In this document: positions 42,116 to 50,221 of the stretch, one piece after another | Layout: every line of letters starts with the position of its first letter | How positions within the stretch are numbered: the first letter of the stretch is position 1 | Assembly: GCA_910585455.1 (NCBI GenBank) | Contig: CAJUEL010000008.1 | Span: 1 to 64,000, forward strand | From: an uncultured Eisenbergiella sp. | GTDB taxonomy: Bacteria; Bacillota; Clostridia; Lachnospirales; Lachnospiraceae | DNA: 64,000 nucleotides | Direction: 5' to 3' | Notes under the pieces: model-generated | What the model was told of the DNA's origin: nothing | The model's input: only the letters and a program-made list of their open reading frames with translations | Databases searched by the model: none | Made by a program: the position numbers and the translations under genes

Positions 42116-44245
42116 ATGAAAAAATATAAAAAGACAATGAAACGTAGCTTAACGTTGCTTCTTGCTTTTGCATTGTGCTTAAGTATGTCGCAAATTACCG
42201 CTTTTGCATCATCGAATCTCAATCCGGAAGATACGGATCCAATTGTTACGGATGTTGATTCTGATGTAAATGACAGCACTGGCGATGGATTGAAAATTAC
42301 CGATTCTGTGTCCGAAAGTGTAGCAGGCGAAACAGAAGAGGTTAGCGCAAGCACGGATGAAATGGTTACGGATGAGCCTGAGAGCGATCCAGATGTCATC
42401 ATTGATGAATGTCCTGTATGCCATAAAACAGGCGGTGAACATTCCGGAACCTGTTCTCAGAATCCTGCAAATGTAAAGTGCAGTGAATGCGGCGAAAGTG
42501 GCGGCAGTCATACAGGAACCTGTTCCCAGAATTCTGCAAATGTAAAATGCAGTGAATGTGGCGAAAGCGGTGGCAATCATACAGGAACCTGTTCCCAGAA
42601 TCCTGCAAATGTAAAATGCAGTGAATGCGGCGAAAGTGGCGGCAATCATACAGGAACCTGCTCCCAGAATCCTGCAAATGTAAAATGCAGTGAATGCGGC
42701 GAAAGCGGCGGCAATCATATAGGAACCTGCTCACAGAACTCTGCAAATAAGGCTTGCGAAGAGTGTGGAAAGGTGGGAGAACATTCCGGGACTTGTTCAA
42801 AGAATGATATTAATCAAAAACCGGAAGGACCTTCAGAACCGGAAACACCTGTTGAGACAGAAAGTGCTACAGAGCCAGAAACACCTGTAATTCCGGAAGA
42901 AACTGAAAAACCGGATGAGTCTGATGCCCCTTATTCCTTCAACGTTACCGTTGGGGATGGTGAAAGCAACAAAGGAACAATTACAGAACTCACAAAAGAC
43001 AATGTGATGGAAGCGATTCCCGAAGTTATAACAGGGAATGACGGTCAGCAGTATGTGCTGGATGAAGTGACCGGCGGAAACTGGACGTGGTATCGTCCGG
43101 GTACATCATATGGAGTTGATAAGTTTTATAATCAGACGATGAATGAAGCTTCCAGTAACGAGCTACCCCAAAATTTAAAAAATGGCATTATTCAGGTATC
43201 CTATGCTGTAGATGCAAATGGTGATGGCATTGCTGACAAGTATCAGGCTGTCATTGAGTATAAGAATGGGAACGGAGAAATCCAATCTCAGTTGGTAAAA
43301 AATCTGGGATTTGCGCTTTCGGAAAATGTTGTTCCCGGATATAGCAGAGGACCGTTTTATACCGAGCAGGGCAATGCTTCTCTGGAGGCTGTCGAGCCAG
43401 CCACTCTGGAAGGAAAGGAATTCAGCAACTGGACTGTGAAATGCGGCGAGGAAGTGGTTTACACAATTGAAGAATTTGAGGAATCCGGTAGAAGATTTGT
43501 GGTAGTAATGGATGTCAATGGAGTTATGTGCAGCGCACCACAATTGCTGTACGAAAATGTAAATCCGTTATCGCTTATTGCACTGAATTTACAGGGTGGA
43601 AAAACATATACGGTCGAGGCAAATTTCAAAGACATTACGACTGATCCCACAGAGACAGAAACTGATCCTACAGAAACAGAAACCGATCCTACAGAAACAG
43701 AGACCGATCCTACAGAAACAGAGACCGATCCTACAGAAACAGAAACCGATCCTACAGAAACAGAGACTGATCCAACAGAAACAGAGACTGATCCAACAGA
43801 AACAGAGACTGATCCAGCAGAAACAGAGACTGATCCTGTAGAGACAGAAAGCAATCCTGCAGAGACGGATCCTGTAGAACCGGAAACACCTGCTCCAGGA
43901 ACCACGGATCCTGTAACACCGAATCCGGGACCTGCAGAACCGGAAACACCTGCAACGCCTGTTGTTGCGGATGTACCTGCTACACAGGCAAATATTCCTG
44001 CGGAAACACCTGTGGAAGTTGCCATTCCGGATGAAGCAGTGCCTTTGACAGTAAATACAGGTGAGATGATCATTGCAGATGAGGAGGTGCCTCTGGCAGG
44101 AGTCCCTGCGGATGTAATTATCCTTGATGATGATGTTCCGTTAGCGAATGTACCGCAAACGGGAGATATTTCTGTGATGTGGTATTTTATTATGATTCTG
44201 TCCGCAGCTGGTTTGTTGATTGTGAATCGAAAGGAAGTCCGGTAA
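42116..44245 (+). CDS. repeat-rich cell-wall-anchored surface protein
   Basis: This protein of about 709 residues has a signal peptide (KKYKKTMKRSLTLLLAFALC, cleavage probably near AFAS), an acidic linker, six CxxC...HxGTC modules of about 23 residues (residues about 100-230), a globular domain (about 260-500), a TETDPTE repeat tract and a Pro-rich stretch. It ends with a sortase signal VPQTG, hydrophobic helix and positive tail (NRKEVR). The ATG at 42116 is preferred for ribosome-site spacing; 42110 is possible. It is probably displayed on peptidoglycan. A terminator follows. Confidence 0.9.
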   Translation: MKKYKKTMKRSLTLLLAFALCLSMSQITAFASSNLNPEDTDPIVTDVDSDVNDSTGDGLKITDSVSESVAGETEEVSASTDEMVTDEPESDPDVIIDECPVCHKTGGEHSGTCSQNPANVKCSECGESGGSHTGTCSQNSANVKCSECGESGGNHTGTCSQNPANVKCSECGESGGNHTGTCSQNPANVKCSECGESGGNHIGTCSQNSANKACEECGKVGEHSGTCSKNDINQKPEGPSEPETPVETESATEPETPVIPEETEKPDESDAPYSFNVTVGDGESNKGTITELTKDNVMEAIPEVITGNDGQQYVLDEVTGGNWTWYRPGTSYGVDKFYNQTMNEASSNELPQNLKNGIIQVSYAVDANGDGIADKYQAVIEYKNGNGEIQSQLVKNLGFALSENVVPGYSRGPFYTEQGNASLEAVEPATLEGKEFSNWTVKCGEEVVYTIEEFEESGRRFVVVMDVNGVMCSAPQLLYENVNPLSLIALNLQGGKTYTVEANFKDITTDPTETETDPTETETDPTETETDPTETETDPTETETDPTETETDPTETETDPTETETDPAETETDPVETESNPAETDPVEPETPAPGTTDPVTPNPGPAEPETPATPVVADVPATQANIPAETPVEVAIPDEAVPLTVNTGEMIIADEEVPLAGVPADVIILDDDVPLANVPQTGDISVMWYFIMILSAAGLLIVNRKEVR
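42410..42801 (+). repeat. 69-bp tandem repeats coding zinc-knuckle-like modules
   Basis: Four near-identical 69-bp units plus a diverged unit at each end encode CSECGESGGNHTGTC with SQNPANVK spacers. Each module has CxxC, His and Cys at fixed spacing (C-x2-C-x6-H-x3-C), as in zinc knuckles. The high DNA identity between units points to recent expansion. Confidence 0.9.
43640..43866 (+). repeat. 18-bp tandem repeats coding TETDPTE
   Basis: About eleven units encode Thr-Glu-Thr-Asp-Pro-(Thr/Ala/Val) in a row between the globular domain and the wall anchor, a stalk-like spacer whose copy number could vary by slippage. Confidence 0.9.
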
Positions 44246-44284
44246 TCAGTAGAACCGGTAATTTCTGAAAGCTAAAAGCAGATC

Positions 44285-44329
44285 GGGCCGGAGTCCATAT
44301 AACGGATTCCGGTCCGGTTTTTCTTTTTT
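44285..44329 (+). terminator. intrinsic terminator of the surface protein gene
   Basis: A 12-bp stem GGGCCGGAGTCC / GGATTCCGGTCC (with G-T pairs) is followed by GGTTTTTCTTTTTT. The remainder up to the kinase promoter contains a 12-bp imperfect dyad (ATTCCATGTCAG at 44356 and CTGGCATGGAAT at 44427) and no gene. Confidence 0.85.
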
Positions 44330-44486
44330 GTTCGCTTTTCCGCCGGCAATTCAGAATTCCATGTCAGGTATGTAAGACAGCAGCCGGTGCTTGCCGCTCT
44401 TTCCGTTTATTCACGGTCTTGCGTATCTGGCATGGAATCAGAATTATAACGCTTGAGATTGGAAACAGAGAAACTTGGTGAAAATA

Positions 44487-44515
44487 TTGAAAAGTATAGA
44501 AAATATTGGTACAAT
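44487..44515 (+). promoter_or_regulatory. promoter of the PfkB kinase gene
   Basis: TTGAAA and TACAAT are separated by 17 bp, about 50 bp before the ATG at 44568. Confidence 0.7.
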
Positions 44516-44567
44516 AAGAGAAGTTACGCGGATAGCGGATGACGCTGCGAGGAAAGGGGCATGTATC

Positions 44568-45533
44568 ATGAAAAATTTTGATGTTGTGGCATTAGGGGAA
44601 CTGTTAATCGATTTTACAGAAAACGGCGTGAGCGCGCAGGGAAATACGGTTTATGAAGCGAATCCCGGCGGCGCGCCCTGCAACGTGCTGGCGATGCTGA
44701 ACAAGGCGGGGCGCAAGACCGCGTTTATCGGCAAGGTGGGGCAGGATATTTTCGGAAACAGGCTGAAGGCCACGCTGGATGAGGTCGGCATCGATACCTC
44801 TAATCTGATCATTGATGAGGAAGCGCGCACGACGCTGGCGTTTGTGGAAACCTTTCCGGATGGGGACAGGGACTTTTCCTTCTATCGCAATCCCGGCGCG
44901 GATATGATGCTGACAGAGGCGGATTTGCATGAGGATTTGATACGCGACACGAAAATTTTCCATTTCGGCACGCTTTCCATGACCCACGACGGCGTACGCA
45001 GCGCGACGAAGAAAGCGATCGATATCGCAAAGGAGAGCGGCGCAATCATTTCCTTTGACCCGAACCTGCGCCCTCCGCTTTGGAAGACGCTGGAGGATGC
45101 GAAGGTACAGGTCGCATATGGTCTGTCCAAATGTGATGTGCTGAAAATTTCCGATAACGAAATTCAGTGGTTTACAGGCGAAGAGGATTTTGATGCGGGG
45201 ATCGCGAAGCTGCGCGCGGAATATGACATTCCGTTGATCATGCTTTCTCTGGGAAGGGATGGAAGCCGCGCTTATTATAAGGATCTCAGGGTAGAGGTCA
45301 AGCCTTTTTTACAGGAAGCGACGATCGAGACGACGGGCGCGGGCGATACCTTTGGCGGATGCTGTCTGCATCATGTTTTGAAATATGGTCTTGACAATCT
45401 GGATGAGGAGAAGCTTGTGGAAATGCTGACCTTTGCAAATGCGGCGGCTTCCATCGTGACGACCAGAAAGGGCGCGCTGCGCGTGATGCCCGAGGTGGAA
45501 GAGGTAAATGCTTTTGTAGCGCAAAGGAAATAA
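44568..45533 (+). CDS. PfkB family carbohydrate kinase (fructokinase-like)
   Basis: This 321-residue kinase has the ribokinase fold motifs: VVALGELLIDFTENG at the N-terminus, NPGGAPCNVLAMLNKAG (sugar-binding loop), SFDPNLRPPLW, and the C-terminal ATP-site TTGAGDTFGGC with the catalytic aspartate. The pattern is that of bacterial fructokinases (ScrK type), but the sugar is not proven. The ATG at 44568 has GGAAAGGGG upstream; the open frame extends 31 codons earlier. The MBOAT gene starts 6 bp after its stop. Confidence 0.92.
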   Translation: MKNFDVVALGELLIDFTENGVSAQGNTVYEANPGGAPCNVLAMLNKAGRKTAFIGKVGQDIFGNRLKATLDEVGIDTSNLIIDEEARTTLAFVETFPDGDRDFSFYRNPGADMMLTEADLHEDLIRDTKIFHFGTLSMTHDGVRSATKKAIDIAKESGAIISFDPNLRPPLWKTLEDAKVQVAYGLSKCDVLKISDNEIQWFTGEEDFDAGIAKLRAEYDIPLIMLSLGRDGSRAYYKDLRVEVKPFLQEATIETTGAGDTFGGCCLHHVLKYGLDNLDEEKLVEMLTFANAAASIVTTRKGALRVMPEVEEVNAFVAQRK

Positions 45534-45539
45534 CAGGAA

Positions 45540-47000
45540 ATGCTTTTTCATTCACATGTGTTTTTATTTCTGTTTCTGCCGCTTTTGCTGGCAGGATGGT
45601 ATTTTTTCAATCACAGGAAATGCTACAGGCTCGCACAGGGATATCTGACAGGGATGTCCCTGTGGTTTTGTGCGTATTTAAATGTCCGGTATGTGTGGGT
45701 GCTTCTGGCAAGCTGTCTGATCGGATATATATTTTGTCTGCTTCTGAAAAAAACGGACGATGAAAAAAAACGAAAGCTGGCGCTCGCCGCGGGCTGTGTT
45801 TTTCACATCGGCCTGCTGGGATATTTTAAATATTGCAATTTTTTTATTGAAAATGTGAATGCTCTTTTTCGGACGGATTTCCCGCTGCTTTCGGTTTTTC
45901 TGCCTCTTGGCATCAGCTTTTATACGTTCCAGCAGATCGCGTATCTGGCTGATTGCTATCGAAAGGATGCGCCGGTATGCACATTTTTTGATTATCTGAC
46001 CTTTATGGTCTATTTTCCGCAGCTTTTGCAGGGACCGATTATGCGCAGCGGCGAGCTGATTTGGCAGCTTCATGAAGAGGAGCGCCGGCATTTCCATCCG
46101 GAGCGTTTTGCGAAGGGGATGCAGCTTTTCGTGTTCGGTCTGGCAAAAAAGGTGCTGTTGGCGGATACGCTGGCAAGGGCGGTGAATTTCGGCTATGAGA
46201 ATGTCCTGCTTTTGGACAGTCTGTCCGCGGTTTTGACGGCGGCAGGGTATTTGCTGGAATTATATTTTGACTTCAGCGGCTATTGCGATATGGCGATGGG
46301 TCTGGGAGGCATGATTGGCATTGAAGTGCCGGAAAATTTTGATTCTCCCTTCAAATCCGCTTCCGTCAAGGAATTCTGGCGGCGCTGGCACATCACGCTG
46401 GGGCGTTTCTTTACGCAATATGTCTATATTCCGCTGGGAGGAAGCCGCAGGGGAAAAATGCGCACCGTCGCAAATACGATGGTCGTTTTTTTGCTTTCGG
46501 GTCTGTGGCATGGTGCGAGCTGGAATTTTGTGTTCTGGGGATTGCTGCACGGAATCGGTGTGGCATGGGACAGTCTGCATCTGTTCACGCTTCCCAGAAA
46601 ATGGATGCGGCAGGCGGCGACCTTTGCTTATGTGTGCGTGGCGTTCGTATTTTTCCGGGCGGAAAGCATCGGACAGGGCTTCTTGCTGCTTAAGGCGGTG
46701 GCGATACCGAAGTGGAACGGCTTTTTGTTCCGGATGGGCGAGGCGCTTAAGATTTCCGAGCTGTATATTCTCACAAAGGGCGCGTCCATGGCGCTGCCGT
46801 CCCTGCTTCCCTTTGTGAATCTGGCGCTGCTGTTATTTTTGTTTGCTGTCAGCATCGTTGTGGTGGCGGGCAAAAAGGGGAATGTGATCGCAGAGCGTAG
46901 TTCGTGTGGAGTGAAATATGCGGTATGCATGGGAATTCTGTTCGCCTGGTCTGTGTTATCCATGGCCGGGGTCAGCACGTATATTTATTTCTCTTTTTAG
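45540..47000 (+). CDS. MBOAT family O-acyltransferase (AlgI/DltB-like)
   Basis: This 486-residue polytopic membrane protein (about ten helices) has the MBOAT signatures: GISFYTFQQIAYLAD, FDFSGYCDMAMGLG, EFWRRWHITLGRFF and the catalytic histidine in SGLWHGASWNFVFWG. Such enzymes transfer acyl groups, often acetyl, onto extracellular polysaccharides or teichoic acids. The next gene encodes an SGNH-like protein, the common partner in alginate-type acetylation pairs. The glycan is unknown. Confidence 0.93.
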   Translation: MLFHSHVFLFLFLPLLLAGWYFFNHRKCYRLAQGYLTGMSLWFCAYLNVRYVWVLLASCLIGYIFCLLLKKTDDEKKRKLALAAGCVFHIGLLGYFKYCNFFIENVNALFRTDFPLLSVFLPLGISFYTFQQIAYLADCYRKDAPVCTFFDYLTFMVYFPQLLQGPIMRSGELIWQLHEEERRHFHPERFAKGMQLFVFGLAKKVLLADTLARAVNFGYENVLLLDSLSAVLTAAGYLLELYFDFSGYCDMAMGLGGMIGIEVPENFDSPFKSASVKEFWRRWHITLGRFFTQYVYIPLGGSRRGKMRTVANTMVVFLLSGLWHGASWNFVFWGLLHGIGVAWDSLHLFTLPRKWMRQAATFAYVCVAFVFFRAESIGQGFLLLKAVAIPKWNGFLFRMGEALKISELYILTKGASMALPSLLPFVNLALLLFLFAVSIVVVAGKKGNVIAERSSCGVKYAVCMGILFAWSVLSMAGVSTYIYFSF

Positions 47001-47009
47001 GGAGGCTTT

Positions 47010-48104
47010 ATGGAGCATTCTGTTTATAAAAAGTTCATCCGCTATTTTTTACTGGCGGCATGCCTGCTCTTGCTTTTTGCGGCGGCGATTGTTGTGGTTT
47101 TTGACCCCTTTTATCATTATCATGGTCCGGTATTCGGGCTGAAGGCCGTGGTGACGAAATCGGAATATCAGTGCATCGGGACGATCCGGAATTTTGAGTA
47201 TGACAGTGTGCTGTGCGGATCCTCTACGGCGGAAAACTACAATAACAGCTGGTTTGACGAGGCTTTTGGGGGAAAAACGGTGAAGGCGATCAAGAGCTCC
47301 GCAACAGCGGCAGACCTGCATTATTATTTGGAGGAAGCCTTTGTGGCACGGCAGATCAGGCATGTTTTTTACAGTCTGGATCTGTTTTCTCTGGACGGGG
47401 ATCCGGAGACAAATTTTGTGAACGATTCCATGCCGCTGTACCTGTTTGATCGGAATATTTTAAATGATATCAAGTATCTCTGGAATAAGGATGTGTTATT
47501 CGAGGATGTGCCGTATCTGCTGGCGATGAATCTGACGGGTGGCTATGATGAGGGAAGCTCCTACAACTGGTGGCAGTACAAGACCTTTTCGGAGGAGGAA
47601 GCGCTGTCCCATTATGAGCGGAGTAGCGAAATAGCGCCGGTTTGTAGCGCGGAGGATTATCAGCCCCGGGTGGATGGAAATCTGGACCTGATCGAGGGGC
47701 TGGTGTGCGCCCATCCGGAAACGGAATTTACCTTTCTTTTGCCCCCTTATTCCCTGCTCTGGTGGGACAGCGTAAACCGCAGCGGGCAGCGAAACGAATA
47801 TTTCTACGCGCGCAGACAGATTCTGGAGCGGCTGAGCGCGCATGAAAATGTAAAAATTTATGATTTTCAGGGCGAAGAGGATATTGTGCTCCATCTGGAT
47901 CATTATATGGATCCGGTGCATTTTAGCGTGGATATCAACCGATTTATGGTGGAGGAGGCAAAAAAGGAAGATTCCATCTACCGGGTGACACAGGACAACC
48001 GGGAGGAAAAGCTTCAAAATCTGGAGGAGCTGGTGCGCTACATTTTGCTGCAGGAAATCGACCGCTACTTTCCGGCGCCCGATGACCAGGATTCAGGATG
48101 CTGA
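47010..48104 (+). CDS. SGNH-like membrane-anchored partner of the MBOAT acyltransferase
   Basis: This 364-residue protein has an N-terminal membrane anchor (about residues 11-33, FLLAACLLLLFAAAIVVVF) and an extracytoplasmic domain. The nucleophile-type motif is VLCGSSTAEN near residue 72, and a late MDPVHFS supplies an Asp-x2-His pair. This is the pattern of AlgX/AlgJ/DHHW-like proteins that finish O-acetyl transfer outside the membrane. It lies 9 bp after the MBOAT gene. The second large palindrome follows it. Confidence 0.85.
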   Translation: MEHSVYKKFIRYFLLAACLLLLFAAAIVVVFDPFYHYHGPVFGLKAVVTKSEYQCIGTIRNFEYDSVLCGSSTAENYNNSWFDEAFGGKTVKAIKSSATAADLHYYLEEAFVARQIRHVFYSLDLFSLDGDPETNFVNDSMPLYLFDRNILNDIKYLWNKDVLFEDVPYLLAMNLTGGYDEGSSYNWWQYKTFSEEEALSHYERSSEIAPVCSAEDYQPRVDGNLDLIEGLVCAHPETEFTFLLPPYSLLWWDSVNRSGQRNEYFYARRQILERLSAHENVKIYDFQGEEDIVLHLDHYMDPVHFSVDINRFMVEEAKKEDSIYRVTQDNREEKLQNLEELVRYILLQEIDRYFPAPDDQDSGC

Positions 48105-48131
48105 TGCAGTCAGCCCGGGGAATCAATGTTT

Positions 48132-48437
48132 AGTCCGAAACAGGGAGCGCCGGTCCGCCGGGACGGGGAATGCGGGCATGGGAGGGACATAAGACATGGT
48201 TTTTTCATGGCTATATCCAAACCGGGAAATTCCACCCGGTTCCCAGCCCATTCCAAAACGTGTCATGGCGCAATCAACTCACTTCGTTCGGACAGTATTG
48301 CGCCATGACACAGGAATGTGCCGGAAACCGGGAGAATTTCTCCGTTTTGGATATCATGCCATGAAAAAACCATGTCTTATGTCCCTCCCATGCCCGAATC
48401 CCCCGTCCCGGCAGACCGGCGTTCCCCGCTTCAAACT
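48132..48437. repeat. 306-bp near-perfect palindrome, copy 2 of a structured element
   Basis: The arms include a perfect 39-bp inverted pair (48173-48211 and 48358-48396) with imperfect pairing outside and inside. The inner stem TGTCATGGCGCAAT and its complement enclose a loop with AACTCACTTCGTTC. The core and loop match copy 1 at 13324-13608 in order and spacing, while the stem bases differ in a paired way (TCATGG/CCATGA here, ACAGGG/CCCTGT there). It lies between the SGNH and degV genes; overlapping reading frames on both strands are symmetry artefacts. Confidence 0.9.
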
Positions 48438-48540
48438 AAAAATTGATTTCCCTGTAGTCATCCATAAAAAGCTGGATTTATGCGATGATAGAGGGTATAA
48501 TGTAATGAGAGAAAGTGAATGAAATGAGGAGTAAAGAATC

Positions 48541-49422
48541 ATGAGTAAAATTGCAATTGTAACGGACAGCAATAGTGGCATTACGCAGAGTGAAGCGAAG
48601 AAATTCGGGATTACCGTGATCCCGATGCCGTTTTTCATCAACGAAGAGCTGTTTTTGGAGGACATCACTTTATCCCAGGAGGAATTTTACAAATATCTGG
48701 AAACGGATGCGGACATCCGGACGTCACAGCCTGCCACGGGCGAGGTGCTGGAGCTGTGGGATAAGCTTTTGCAGGAATATGACGAAATCGTACACATTCC
48801 AATGTCCAGCGGCTTAAGCGGGACCTGTGAAACCGCCATGGCGATGGCGCAGGAATATGAAGGAAAAGTTCATGTGGTGGACAACAAGAGAATTTCCGTG
48901 ACCATGCGCCAGTCCGCGCTGGAAGCGAAGAAAATGGCGGATCAGGGCATGGGCGCTGCGCAGATCAAGGAGATTCTGGAGCGGGAAGGGCTGGAATCCA
49001 GCATTTATATCGCCGTGGACACGATGAAATATCTGAAAAAGGGCGGGCGTGTCACCCCTGCAGCCGCGGCGATCGCGACGGCGCTGAACATCAAGCCCGT
49101 TTTGCAGATTCAGGGCGGCAAGCTGGACACCTATGCGAAGGTGCGGGGCAAAAAGCAGGCGAAGCGGAAGATGCTGGAAGCGGTTCAGTATGATCTGGAG
49201 CATCGTTTCGCGGGAAAGAAAACCTATATCAGAGGGGCATATACCTGTACGGAAGAGGAAGCGCAGGAATGGAAAAAGGAAATGGAAGAAATGTTTCCGG
49301 ACCATGAGATTTATTTGAACAGGCTTTCTCTGAGCGTAACCTGCCACATCGGCGCAGGATCCGTGGCGATCACCTGCATGCGGGAGGTCGAGGAAACGGG
49401 AGAAGTCGCTTTTGAAGCTTAA
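48541..49422 (+). CDS. DegV family fatty-acid-binding protein
   Basis: This 293-residue protein has the DegV pattern: KIAIVTDSNSGITQSEA at the N-terminus, FYKYLETDADIRTSQPATG split across residues 40-60, IPMSSGLSGTCETA and the late HIGAGSVAI. DegV (FakB-type) proteins bind a fatty acid and present it to the FakA kinase; no fakA is in the window. It has a weak TATAAT at 48494 upstream. The following 248-residue gene begins 9 bp after its stop. Confidence 0.93.
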   Translation: MSKIAIVTDSNSGITQSEAKKFGITVIPMPFFINEELFLEDITLSQEEFYKYLETDADIRTSQPATGEVLELWDKLLQEYDEIVHIPMSSGLSGTCETAMAMAQEYEGKVHVVDNKRISVTMRQSALEAKKMADQGMGAAQIKEILEREGLESSIYIAVDTMKYLKKGGRVTPAAAAIATALNIKPVLQIQGGKLDTYAKVRGKKQAKRKMLEAVQYDLEHRFAGKKTYIRGAYTCTEEEAQEWKKEMEEMFPDHEIYLNRLSLSVTCHIGAGSVAITCMREVEETGEVAFEA

Positions 49423-49431
49423 AAATATGCC

Positions 49432-50178
49432 ATGACAGCGGAAGAAATGCGCCGTTTTGAGGCGGCAAAGGAAAAGATCATCGGAAAAAGCAGGGAGAAA
49501 AACGGTATCGGCACCCTGTCGGAGAAAACAGTCCATGCGGTGCTGAAAAATTATTACGCGCCGGATGAGGATATGCACGAGATTCCTTTGGAAAACTGCG
49601 TTGCCGATATATATACGGGGGAGGAGATCGTGGAGATCCAGACGCGCAGCTTTAACCGGATGCGGACGAAGCTGGACCGCTTTTTGCCGCTCTATCCTGT
49701 CACCATTGTGTATCCGATTCCGTTTGTGAAAAGGCTGTTCTGGATCGATGAAGAAAGCGGAGAAATTTCCGGCGGGCGCAAATCTCCGGTGAAGGGCAAT
49801 CCCTACATGGCTTTTTCCGAATTGTACAAAATCAAAATGTATTTAAAGGAACCGAATCTGCGCATCCGCCTGGTCTTTCTGAATATGGAAGAATACAAGC
49901 TGTTAAACGGCTGGAGCCGGGATAAAAAGAAGGGATCCAGCCGCTTTGACCGGATTCCGGTTTCCGTGGAAAAGGAAGTGGAATTCACCTGCCCGCAGGA
50001 CTATTTACAGCTTGTTCCTTATGAGCTGCAGGAGCCGTTCACCGCCGCAGAATTTGCCAGGGAGGTACATATCCGGAAGGAGCTGGCGGGGGTGGTGGTG
50101 CATATTTTGCATTATCTGGAAGTGCTTGAAAAGGACGGGAAGAGAGGGAACGCCTTTCTTTACCGGGTGAAGGAGTGA
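49432..50178 (+). CDS. unknown protein with nuclease-like N-terminal part
   Basis: I do not recognise this 248-residue cytosolic protein by name. Residues 15-95 carry a PD-(D/E)XK-like pattern: an N-terminal helix with KTVHAVLKNYY, then an acidic residue in VADIYTGEEIVEIQTRSF, where Glu-x-Gln could replace Glu-x-Lys. The C-terminal 60 residues (FTAAEFAREVHI, ELAGVVVHILHYLEVLEK) look like a winged helix. The start lacks a good ribosome site, so it may depend on coupling to degV. It is followed by a terminator. Confidence 0.8.
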   Translation: MTAEEMRRFEAAKEKIIGKSREKNGIGTLSEKTVHAVLKNYYAPDEDMHEIPLENCVADIYTGEEIVEIQTRSFNRMRTKLDRFLPLYPVTIVYPIPFVKRLFWIDEESGEISGGRKSPVKGNPYMAFSELYKIKMYLKEPNLRIRLVFLNMEEYKLLNGWSRDKKKGSSRFDRIPVSVEKEVEFTCPQDYLQLVPYELQEPFTAAEFAREVHIRKELAGVVVHILHYLEVLEKDGKRGNAFLYRVKE

Positions 50179-50205
50179 AGCCCCGCAGGCCGCGGGGCTT
50201 TTTTA
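50179..50205 (+). terminator. intrinsic terminator after the degV operon
   Basis: AGCCCCGC and GCGGGGCT form a perfect 8-bp stem followed by six T. Confidence 0.9.
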
Positions 50206-50221
50206 TACGCACACGTTTTAA

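Noticed and set aside
42410..42801. CRISPR-like periodic repeat
   Set aside because: The 69-bp units are contiguous, in frame and encode cysteine/histidine modules, with no unique spacers.
48126..48522. Overlapping small open frames in the second palindrome
   Set aside because: Same reason as above: symmetry artefacts without ribosome sites.
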